NCBI GenBank assembly: GCA_002389055.1
Contig: DGNT01000085.1
Coordinates: forward strand, 1 to 13,488
Length of the DNA stretch: 13,488 bases
Direction: 5' to 3'
Source of the DNA: Alcanivorax sp. UBA4485
Lineage (GTDB): Bacteria; Pseudomonadota; Gammaproteobacteria; Pseudomonadales; Alcanivoracaceae
Position numbers and translations under genes: made by a program. Position 1 is the first letter of the stretch, and each line of letters opens with the position of its first letter. Below the pieces are notes generated by a model. The model did no database searches. It was not told where the DNA came from and was given only the letters and a program-made list of their open reading frames with translations. Positions 6,467 to 12,849 of this stretch are shown piece after piece.

Positions 6467-7134
6467 ATCAGGTCGATGCGCGGAATCGGTTCGTAGCTCA
6501 CGCCCATGATCAGCGCGTCCGGCCCGGCGCTGGACGCGGCCATATCGATATCCTGCGGGCGCAGACGCGGGTGGCTGCCGTCCAGGAATTTCTTCGCCGC
6601 GAAGGCGTTGCGGGTGCGCTCGCGGGCCTGCTCCAGGCTGATGCCCTCGCCGCCCAGCAGGCCACGGATGTATTCCGCGCAGGCCACGTCCTCGTCGCCG
6701 GTGGGGTGCGACGCCACCAGCACCACGGTGTCCGGGTTCCGCTCGCGGATGTAGTTGGCGGTGGCTTCGGCGTTGATCAGCGCGCCGACCAGCACCTGGC
6801 GGCTGTCGCGGGCGCGCAGGGTGGCGGCCACGCCGTTGGTGGTGCGCATGATCAGATAACGGCCGCGCACATCGGTGTGGCGTATTTCCCAGGGCGAGTT
6901 CCCGTGGTCGAAGCCGTCGATGGGCAGCGCCTGCACTTCACCCACCAACAGCCCTTCCCGGTAGTCTTCGCGCAGCCGGAAGGCGTCGTCGGCGCTGGAC
7001 ACCGGGTAAATATGGCTGGCGCCGCCCAGAAACGCTTCGTGACTGGTGGTGAAGGCGCGGATCACATCAATGATCACGGTGATGCCGTTGATGTTGTGCG
7101 GCGGGTTATGCCCTTGGGCGATGCTGATTTTCAT
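6457..7134 (-). CDS. 2-phosphosulfolactate phosphatase (ComB) family protein
   Basis: The protein belongs to the ComB family, whose archaeal members remove phosphate from 2-phosphosulfolactate on the way to coenzyme M. Family blocks are easy to follow: TVIIDVIRAFTT (19-30), the GEVQALPIDGFDHGNSP block (65-81), MRTTNGVAA (96-104), VASHPTGDEDVACAEYIRGL (140-159). The residues cluster as expected for an Mg-dependent acid phosphatase. At 225 residues from the ATG at 7134 it is the usual family length. An earlier in-frame ATG at 7269 would add 45 residues that do not resemble the family and would run through the repeat region. I see no Shine-Dalgarno site before 7134. A CATAAT -10-like box (minus strand, 7170-7165) lies about 31 bp upstream. 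No other coenzyme M or sulfolactate genes are in the window, so the true substrate here is unknown. Confidence 0.82.
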   Translation of the reverse strand: MKISIAQGHNPPHNINGITVIIDVIRAFTTSHEAFLGGASHIYPVSSADDAFRLREDYREGLLVGEVQALPIDGFDHGNSPWEIRHTDVRGRYLIMRTTNGVAATLRARDSRQVLVGALINAEATANYIRERNPDTVVLVASHPTGDEDVACAEYIRGLLGGEGISLEQARERTRNAFAAKKFLDGSHPRLRPQDIDMAASSAGPDALIMGVSYEPIPRIDLIPR

Positions 7135-7227
7135 GGGCGCGGCCGTTTGCGGAACGAAGAGGGCATTATGAAGGACCCGTGGTGCCTGATGCCAGACAGG
7201 CGAAAATAACGTCTCTGGTATCCTGCC

Positions 7228-7299
7228 GGCCGCCGTTGGCGGCCTTTCGCGAGCCGGGCTCGCTCCCACAAACAGTACTTTGTAGGTGGGCTTAGCGCG
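7228..7299. repeat. REP-like inverted repeat cluster (BIME-like)
   Basis: Three pieces lie in a row. First is a 7-bp hairpin, GGCCGCC (7228-7234) with GGCGGCC (7238-7244) and a 3-base loop, followed by TTT. Second is a 6-bp hairpin, GCGAGC (7249-7254) with GCTCGC (7258-7263), followed by TCCCACA, the layout of pseudomonad REP elements. Third is a degenerate opposite copy, TTTGTAGGTGGGC with following bases (7279-7299), whose TTTGT/GGG arm mirrors CCCACAAA at 7265-7272. Together they form a head-to-head pair. The last unit overlaps the stop codon of the comF-like gene (7292-7294). Such pairs often shape mRNA ends. Confidence 0.6.
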
Positions 7300-7969
7300 C
7301 CTGATAAAGGGTTCTTGCCAGGGCCCAGACGCGCACTTCCTTGGCGCCGCCTTCGAGCAGCGCGCGGCTGGCGGCGCGGGCGGAGGTGCCGGTGGTCATC
7401 ACATCGTCGATCAGCAGGATGCGCCGGTAGCGTGCACCGGGCCGTGCCAGGAAGGCGTGGCGCAGGTTGCGCACCCGTTCCGTGCGGCCCAGGCCCTGTT
7501 GGTGGCCGGTGGGGCGGTGGCGCAACAGCAGGGGGGCCACCGGGCGCCGCCAGTGACGGGCCAGTATCAGCGCCAGCCGCTCCGCCTGGTCGAAGCCCCT
7601 GGCCAGCCGGCGCCGCCAGTGGGCGGGCAGGGGGCAGAGTACCTCGGCGTCCGGCCAGGGCAGCGGTTGCTCGCGCAGCAAGGGTTCCAGCGCCCGTTCC
7701 GCCGGCAGGCAGCCCTTGTGTTTGTAGGCGTTGATCAGCCGGTCCAACGGAAACTGGTAGATCCAGTGGCAGTAGGTGGTGGTGAACGGCGGCGGCCGCC
7801 GCAGGCAGCGTCCGCACAGCGCGCCGCCGTCGGTGCCGGGCAGCCCGCAGCGGCAAAGCGGGTCGTACAGGGCGCCGCCGTCGCGCAGCTCTCCTGTGCA
7901 CAGCCGGCAAAGGCCCCGCGTGCTGCGCCGGCCGCACAACAGGCAGGGCTCGGCAAGATCGAACCACAT
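7292..7969 (-). CDS. comF: ComF family phosphoribosyltransferase-like protein
   Basis: ComF proteins join an N-terminal zinc ribbon to a phosphoribosyltransferase-type domain. In naturally transformable bacteria they are needed for DNA uptake or processing in the cytoplasm. The 225-residue length is typical. Cysteine pairs are at C9/C12, C21/C24, C39/C41 and C52/C55. The INAYKHKG helix follows at 78-85, then CPLPAHWRRRLARGFDQAE, and the PRPP-loop motif RRILLIDDVMTTGTS (181-195) with its paired aspartates. The start is well supported: GGAGG on the minus strand (7980-7976) stands 6 bases before the ATG. In many gammaproteobacteria comF is divergent from bioB. Here a siderophore receptor lies between them. 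No other competence genes are present, so a role in DNA uptake is only inferred from the family. Confidence 0.92.
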   Translation of the reverse strand: MWFDLAEPCLLCGRRSTRGLCRLCTGELRDGGALYDPLCRCGLPGTDGGALCGRCLRRPPPFTTTYCHWIYQFPLDRLINAYKHKGCLPAERALEPLLREQPLPWPDAEVLCPLPAHWRRRLARGFDQAERLALILARHWRRPVAPLLLRHRPTGHQQGLGRTERVRNLRHAFLARPGARYRRILLIDDVMTTGTSARAASRALLEGGAKEVRVWALARTLYQAR

Positions 7970-8114
7970 CCGTGTCCTCCGTCTTCCTTGGTGTGTAAGG
8001 CGCCATCATGGCCCCGGCGGCGGGACCCGCCCAGTCGACATCCCCTCAAGGCCGTGTAGGCCGTGGCTGGAATCACGGTAAGCCGAAGCGCCGGCGAAGG
8101 AAATTCACGTATTT

Positions 8115-8142
8115 TTGACATAAAGATAAGAATGGTTATCAT
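8115..8142 (+). promoter_or_regulatory. Predicted sigma-70 promoter of the siderophore receptor
   Basis: A perfect -35 box TTGACA (8115-8120) stands 16 bp before TATCAT (8137-8142), which differs from TATAAT in one base. Transcription would begin near 8149, leaving a leader of about 59 bases before the ATG at 8208. This also rules out the in-frame ATG at 8142 as the start. Confidence 0.75.
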
Positions 8143-8143
8143 T
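8125..8143. promoter_or_regulatory. Fur box (iron repression site)
   Basis: The core AATGGTTATCATT (8131-8143) reads AATGATAACCATT on the other strand and agrees with the Fur consensus core AATGATAATCATT at 12 of 13 positions. GATAA (8125-8129) extends it on the left. It covers the promoter spacer and the -10 box, so iron-loaded Fur bound here should block RNA polymerase directly. Confidence 0.8.
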
Positions 8144-8207
8144 GCCGACCAGTGACGTAGCCAGGTCTCCCCAAGCCATCGTCGAAAACACCAACTGGGG
8201 GCCAACT

Positions 8208-10400
8208 ATGTCTGCATTACGCTTTTCCCGTCTTTCCCTCTGCCTGATTCTGGCCGGCAGTCCCATCCTGCATGCGGCCGGCGACGATACCGAGAATAGC
8301 CATGAGCTGGACGCCATCGACGTGGTCGGCGCGTCCGTGGACGGCTACGACGCCGGCATGACCACGGAAGGGTCCGGCAGCTACACCAGCGGCGCCAGCA
8401 ACACCGCTACCCGTATGGTGCTCTCGCCCCGGGAAACGCCCCAGTCGGTGACCGTGATTACCCGCGAGCAGATGGAGGATTTCGGCCTCAACAGCGTCGC
8501 CGAGGTGATGCGGCGGACCCCCGGCGTCACCGTTAACGCCCAGGACACCGAGCGGCTCACCTTCAGCGCCCGCGGCTTCGACATTACCAATTTCCTCTAC
8601 GACGGCATGCCGTCCATGCGCAGCAGCACCCTGGGTAAGCAGAGCGCCCACGCGGACACCTTTATCTACGACCGCATCGAAGTGCTGCGCGGCGCCAGCG
8701 GCCTGCTGCACGGTATCGGTAATCCGTCCGCCACCATCAACCTGGTGCGCAAGAAGCCCACCCGGGAATTCGCCGGCCAGGCGGGCCTGGAAGCGAACAG
8801 CTGGAACGGCTACCGGGGCGAGCTGGATGTGGGCGGCCCGCTGACCGAGGACGGCCAGGTGCGCGGCCGCTTTGTCACCGCCTACGAGCAGGGCGAGTCT
8901 TTCCTGGAGCACTACGAAAACGAAAAGCAGGTGTTCTACGGGGTCCTGGAGGCGGATATCTCCGAGAACACCATGCTCACCCTGGGCGTGGATTCCATGG
9001 ACTACGACCCGGAAGGCTCCACCTGGGGCGGCGTGCCGCTGTTCTACAGTGACGGAGGCATCGCCGATCTGGACCGGGACACCAACCCGGCCACCGACTG
9101 GAGCAGCTGGGCCCAGGAGGCCCGTACCGCCTTCGTCAATCTGGAGCACCAGTTCAACGGCGGCTGGTACGGCAAACTCGCCTACACCTACCAGGAAAAT
9201 AATTATGACGCCCAGCTGGCCTCCGCCGGTGGCGGCACCCTGAATCGGGACGGCAGCGGGCTGACGTTCTGGTCCGGTCGCTATATAGAGGATAAGACCC
9301 AGCATACCTTCGACGCCTATGCCAACGGTCCCTTCGAATTGTTCGGCCGGCACCATGAGCTGATCGTTGGCGCCAGCTATTCGCGCAGCAAGGTCGACTA
9401 CATCGGGCAGCCCTCGGTGAACTTCGACAGCACCCTGGACAATCTCTTTACCTGGGACGGCAACCGGGCCAAGCCGCTGTGGGGCGACATCAATACCGAT
9501 GAAAACGAGCGCGCCTCACAGACCGGCCTGTACGCCACCGCCCGCTTCAAACCCACCGACGACCTGGCGGTGATCACCGGCGCCCGTGTGGTGGATTGGC
9601 GGGTCGACCGTGGCGGCTTCAACTGGAGCGGCGATTTTGCCGAGCGCTACCAGGAAAACGGTGAAGTGGTGCCCTTCGCCGGCGTGGTGTACGACCTCAC
9701 CGAGCGCCACTCCGTCTACGCCAGCTACACCAGCATCTTCCAGCCGCAAACCCAGCGGGACCTGAACAACCAGATCCTCGATCCGGAAGAGGGCAACAGC
9801 TACGAGGCCGGCCTGAAGAGTGAATTCGGCGGCGGTCGTCTTAACACCAGCGTGGCGGTGTTCCGTGTCGACCAGGACAACCTGGCCGAGGGCACCGGCG
9901 AACCGCTCCCCGGCGGGCCGCCCAATTCCGAGGCCTACCGGGCCGTGGATGGCGCGCAGACCAACGGCTTCGAGCTGACCGCCTCCGGCGAGATCCTGCC
10001 GCGCTGGCAGATGCTGGCCGGCTACACGCACCGGGTCACCGAAGACCCGGACGGCGACGAGCTGAACACCACCTCGCCGGAGGAGATGGTGCGCCTGTCC
10101 ACCCGCTACCGTCTGACCGGCCGGCTTGAGGGCTTGACGGTAGGGGCCGGGGTCGCCTGGCAAAACGAGATCTACGCTTTCGTCGACCGCCCGGGTCAGA
10201 GTGGAAAATACAAGTTCGTCCAGGACAGCTACACCCTGGTGGATCTGATGGCCCGCTACCGCTTCAACCCGGCCCTGGCGGTGACCGCCAATGTGAGCAA
10301 CCTCACCAACGAGAAGTACTACAACAACCTGGGCTTCTATAACGGCGGCTATTACGGCGATGCCCGCCAATACAGCCTCAAGCTCAACTACAATTTCTAA
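8208..10400 (+). CDS. TonB-dependent siderophore receptor
   Basis: This is an outer-membrane receptor that would import an iron-siderophore complex using TonB energy. From the ATG at 8208 it has 730 residues. A signal peptide covers about 1-24: basic start, hydrophobic LCLILAG, then LHAA. A TonB-box-like DAIDVVG follows (35-41). The plug domain (about 70-183) contains SPRETPQSVTVITREQM, ARGFDITNFLYDGMP and RIEVLRGASGLLHGIGNPSA. The last is typical of FhuE/PupB/FpvA-type hydroxamate or pyoverdine receptors. The 22-strand barrel fills the rest and ends in aromatic F730. There is no N-terminal signalling (STN) domain, so it should not drive an anti-sigma relay. GGGG at 8197-8201 is the ribosome site. 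A Fur box overlaps the promoter. Codon use matches the neighbours. The exact siderophore cannot be told. Confidence 0.93.
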   Translation: MSALRFSRLSLCLILAGSPILHAAGDDTENSHELDAIDVVGASVDGYDAGMTTEGSGSYTSGASNTATRMVLSPRETPQSVTVITREQMEDFGLNSVAEVMRRTPGVTVNAQDTERLTFSARGFDITNFLYDGMPSMRSSTLGKQSAHADTFIYDRIEVLRGASGLLHGIGNPSATINLVRKKPTREFAGQAGLEANSWNGYRGELDVGGPLTEDGQVRGRFVTAYEQGESFLEHYENEKQVFYGVLEADISENTMLTLGVDSMDYDPEGSTWGGVPLFYSDGGIADLDRDTNPATDWSSWAQEARTAFVNLEHQFNGGWYGKLAYTYQENNYDAQLASAGGGTLNRDGSGLTFWSGRYIEDKTQHTFDAYANGPFELFGRHHELIVGASYSRSKVDYIGQPSVNFDSTLDNLFTWDGNRAKPLWGDINTDENERASQTGLYATARFKPTDDLAVITGARVVDWRVDRGGFNWSGDFAERYQENGEVVPFAGVVYDLTERHSVYASYTSIFQPQTQRDLNNQILDPEEGNSYEAGLKSEFGGGRLNTSVAVFRVDQDNLAEGTGEPLPGGPPNSEAYRAVDGAQTNGFELTASGEILPRWQMLAGYTHRVTEDPDGDELNTTSPEEMVRLSTRYRLTGRLEGLTVGAGVAWQNEIYAFVDRPGQSGKYKFVQDSYTLVDLMARYRFNPALAVTANVSNLTNEKYYNNLGFYNGGYYGDARQYSLKLNYNF

Positions 10401-10407
10401 AGGCATA

Positions 10408-10436
10408 AATGGTCAATAAATAACCATTGGTTAACC
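10408..10436. repeat. Nested palindromes after the receptor gene
   Basis: Directly after the receptor stop, AATGGT (10408-10413) pairs with ACCATT (10423-10428) over a 9-base A/T-rich loop. The right arm is shared with another inverted repeat, TAACCA-T-TGGTTA (10421-10433), and with the palindrome GGTTAACC (10429-10436). No T-run follows, so this is not a clear terminator. The last palindrome overlaps the proposed BirA site, and the cluster may mark regulator half-sites. Confidence 0.4.
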
Positions 10437-10460
10437 TTGTTACGTGTTGGAAGTTGACAG
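10428..10460. promoter_or_regulatory. Putative BirA operator controlling bioB
   Basis: Two half-sites, TGGTTAACC (10428-10436) and AGTTGACAG (10452-10460), are separated by 15 bp. The known BirA site is TTGTAAACC or TTGTTAACC, a 14-16 bp spacer, then its reverse complement. The left half differs from TTGTTAACC at one base. The right half differs from GGTTGACAA only at its first and last bases. The spacing fits. The right half contains the predicted bioB -35 box, as expected for a repressor site. Confidence 0.6.
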
Positions 10461-10481
10461 GGGCGGGGGCGCTGCTAGTCT
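10454..10481 (+). promoter_or_regulatory. Predicted promoter of the bio operon
   Basis: A perfect -35 TTGACA (10454-10459) is followed after 16 bp by TAGTCT (10476-10481), a 3-of-6 match to TATAAT. Initiation near 10488 would give a short leader of about 22 bases before the bioB ATG. The weak -10 lowers confidence, but the overlap with the BirA-like site supports it. Confidence 0.5.
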
Positions 10482-10509
10482 GATGCGGACTGTTCAGAGA
10501 GATTTCATC

Positions 10510-11673
10510 ATGACTGTAGCCGCCGCCACGCCCCTGTCCGAAGCCGCCCCGAACGCCGTACGCCACGACTGGCACCGCGGTGAGATCGAAGCGCTGTTCG
10601 CCCTGCCGTTCAATGATTTGATCTTCCGGGCCGCCGCCGTGCACCGCCAGTATTTCGATCCCAACGCGGTGCAGGTGAGCACGCTGTTGTCGATCAAGAC
10701 CGGCGCCTGCCCGGAAGACTGCAAGTACTGCTCCCAGTCCGGCCACTACAACACCGAGCTGGAGAAAGAGAAGTTGCTCGAGGTGGAGCGGGTGCTGGAA
10801 GAGGCGCGCGCCGCCAAGGAAAAGGGCGCCTCGCGGTTCTGCATGGGCGCCGCCTGGCGCAGTCCGCGCGCCAAGGACATGCCCTATGTGCTGGATATGG
10901 TGCGCCAGGTGAAATCCCTGGGGCTGGAAACCTGCATGACCCTGGGCATGCTCGACGAGGGGCAGGCGCAAAGCCTGGCCGAAGCCGGCCTGGACTACTA
11001 CAACCATAACCTGGACACCTCGCCGGAATACTACGGCCAGGTGATCACCACCCGTACCTACAGCGACCGCCTGACCACTCTGGCCAATGTGCGCGACGCC
11101 GGCATGAAGGTGTGCTGCGGCGGCATCGTCGGCATGGGCGAGAACCGCAACGACCGGGTCGGCCTGCTACAGCAGCTGGCCAACCTGCCGGAGCATCCGG
11201 AGTCGGTGCCGATCAACATGCTGGTTAAGATCGAAGGCACGCCGCTGGCCGACGTGGACGATCTGGACCCGTTCGAGTTCGTGCGCACCGTGGCGGTGGC
11301 GCGCATTCTGATGCCGGCCTCCTATGTGCGGCTGGCCGCCGGGCGCCAGGAAATGAACGACGAGGCCCAGGCCCTGTGCTTCATGGCCGGTGCCAACTCC
11401 ATGTTCTACGGCGAGCGTCTGCTGACCACCGACAACCCGGAAGCCAGCCACGACCACCAGCTGTTCAAGCGTCTCGGCATTCATTCCCTGGACCCGCGCC
11501 ACGAGGCTTCCGACGAAGCCCACGAGGAAGCGCTGCGCCAGCAAGTGGCGGAGAACGAAGCGGCGCAAAGCGGCCTGTACCACGATGCGTTGGGGAGTCC
11601 TTCCAAGCGCGGCGCCAAGCACGTGTTGGATAAGGATACCGGCCGCCCCGCCCATCGGAAGCTGGACGCCTGA
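10510..11673 (+). CDS. bioB: Biotin synthase
   Basis: BioB is the radical SAM enzyme that inserts sulfur into dethiobiotin in the last step of biotin synthesis. The radical-SAM cysteines are C67, C71 and C74 (GACPEDCKYC). The ligands of the auxiliary [2Fe-2S] cluster are all present: C111 (RFCMGAAW), C142 (ETCMTL), C202 (KVCCGG) and R274 (SYVRLAAGR). Each is 14 residues later than in E. coli. At 387 residues it exceeds the E. coli protein (346) by about 14 at the N-terminus and a basic tail of about 25 at the C-terminus. I chose the ATG at 10510 because AGAGAGA (10496-10502) precedes it. The open frame reaches back to 10444, but that part lies inside the promoter. It heads bioBFH and is probably repressed by BirA. 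Confidence 0.97.
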   Translation: MTVAAATPLSEAAPNAVRHDWHRGEIEALFALPFNDLIFRAAAVHRQYFDPNAVQVSTLLSIKTGACPEDCKYCSQSGHYNTELEKEKLLEVERVLEEARAAKEKGASRFCMGAAWRSPRAKDMPYVLDMVRQVKSLGLETCMTLGMLDEGQAQSLAEAGLDYYNHNLDTSPEYYGQVITTRTYSDRLTTLANVRDAGMKVCCGGIVGMGENRNDRVGLLQQLANLPEHPESVPINMLVKIEGTPLADVDDLDPFEFVRTVAVARILMPASYVRLAAGRQEMNDEAQALCFMAGANSMFYGERLLTTDNPEASHDHQLFKRLGIHSLDPRHEASDEAHEEALRQQVAENEAAQSGLYHDALGSPSKRGAKHVLDKDTGRPAHRKLDA

Positions 11674-11680
11674 ACCGCGC

Positions 11681-11684
11681 GGAG
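11681..11684 (+). promoter_or_regulatory. Ribosome binding site supporting the bioF TTG start
   Basis: GGAG stands 7 bases before TTG at 11692. It supports a non-ATG start for bioF. The next in-frame ATG (11761) would remove the N-terminal helix with LDERRARQRF that BioF proteins share. Confidence 0.7.
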
Positions 11685-11691
11685 TCCCCCC

Positions 11692-12849
11692 TTGGCTTTC
11701 GACCTTTCCGCGCGCCTGGACGAACGGCGCGCCCGGCAGCGCTTCCGTCAGCCGACGCTGATGGACGGCCCCAGTGGCCGTACGGCGGTGGTGGGCGGCC
11801 GTGAACACCTGAATTTCTGCGCCAACGACTACCTGGGCCTGGCCAACGACCCGGACGTGGTGGCGGCGTTCCGCGATGCCGCCGACCGTTGGGGCGTGGG
11901 CAGTGGCGCCTCCCATTTGGTGTGCGGGCATCAGCGTCCGCATCAGATGCTGGAAGAGGCCCTGGCGACGCACACTGGCCGCGAGCGGGCGCTGCTGTTC
12001 TCCACCGGCTATATGGCCAATATCGGCGCCATCACCGCGCTGATGGGCAAAGGCGACGCCGTGTTCCAGGACCGCCTTAACCACGCCTCCCTGCTGGACG
12101 CGGGCCTGCTCAGCGGCGCCCGCTTCCGACGCTTCGCCCACAACGACGCCGAGGCCCTGGCCGCGCAACTGGCGCGCAGCGACGCCGAACGCAAGCTGGT
12201 GGTCACCGACGGCGTGTTCAGCATGGACGGCGACCAGGCGCCCTTGGCCGCCTATCTGGACGCCTGCGAGGCGGGCGATGCCTGGCTGATGGTGGACGAC
12301 GCCCACGGCCTGGGCGTGCTGGACGGCCAGGGCCGGGGCACCGCCTTCGCGCAGGGGGTCAATGAGCGGGTGCCGGTGTACATGGGCACGCTCGGCAAGG
12401 CGCTGGGGACCGCCGGCGCCTTCGTGGCCGGTTCCAATGAGCTGATCGAAACGCTGATTCAGTTCGCCCGCACCTATGTCTACACCACCGCCATGCCCGC
12501 CGCCGTGGCCGCCGCCACCCTGGTGAGCCTGGATAAGGCGCGCCGCGAACCGGAGCGCCGCCAGCACCTGGCCGCATTGATCGAGCGGTTTCGTCGCGGC
12601 GCCGCCGAGCTGGGCTACACGCTGATCGATTCCGACACCCCGATCCAACCGATCCTGATCGGCGACGACGGCGCCGCGCTGGCGCTGAGCCGCGTCCTGG
12701 CGGAGCACGGCGTGCTGGTGTCCGCGATCCGCCCGCCCACGGTGCCGGAGGGCCAGGCACGGCTGCGCGTCACCCTTTCCGCCGCGCACCGGGAGGCGGA
12801 CGTGGACCGCCTGCTGGGCGCCCTGGAGGACAACCCATGCCGCGTCTGA
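11692..12849 (+). CDS. bioF: 8-amino-7-oxononanoate synthase
   Basis: BioF condenses pimeloyl-ACP (or CoA) with alanine, using pyridoxal phosphate, to give 8-amino-7-oxononanoate, the first step of biotin ring assembly. The protein has 385 residues, one more than E. coli BioF. Typical motifs are NFCANDYLGLA (41-51), GVGSGASHLVCGHQRPH (68-84), FSTGYMANIGAI, the VDDAHGLGVL segment (201-210) and MGTLGKALGTAGAF. In the last, K236 is the PLP-binding lysine at the same position as in E. coli. Translation most likely starts at TTG 11692 (becoming Met), with GGAG 7 bases upstream, because this keeps the family's N-terminal LDERRARQRF helix. The gap to bioB is 18 bp. Its 3' end overlaps bioH by 13 bp in another frame, so translation of the two is probably coupled. 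Confidence 0.96.
   Translation: MAFDLSARLDERRARQRFRQPTLMDGPSGRTAVVGGREHLNFCANDYLGLANDPDVVAAFRDAADRWGVGSGASHLVCGHQRPHQMLEEALATHTGRERALLFSTGYMANIGAITALMGKGDAVFQDRLNHASLLDAGLLSGARFRRFAHNDAEALAAQLARSDAERKLVVTDGVFSMDGDQAPLAAYLDACEAGDAWLMVDDAHGLGVLDGQGRGTAFAQGVNERVPVYMGTLGKALGTAGAFVAGSNELIETLIQFARTYVYTTAMPAAVAAATLVSLDKARREPERRQHLAALIERFRRGAAELGYTLIDSDTPIQPILIGDDGAALALSRVLAEHGVLVSAIRPPTVPEGQARLRVTLSAAHREADVDRLLGALEDNPCRV

Noticed and set aside
7135..7269. N-terminal extension of the ComB-like protein from ATG 7269
   Set aside because: The extra 45 residues do not resemble the family and are encoded by the REP-like region.
8142..8210. ATG at 8142 as the receptor start
   Set aside because: It falls on the predicted -10 box, and the signal peptide begins at the ATG at 8208.
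8217..9356. A 379-codon minus-strand frame inside the siderophore receptor
   Set aside because: It lies wholly antisense to the receptor, has no recognisable motif and no ribosome site.
10444..10509. N-terminal extension of BioB from TTG 10444
   Set aside because: The region holds the promoter and BirA-like site, and the extra residues are not like BioB.
11167..12789. A 540-codon open frame on the minus strand across bioB and bioF
   Set aside because: It is antisense to two conserved biotin genes and its translation is low-complexity Gly/His/Gln/Ala. It is a shadow frame.
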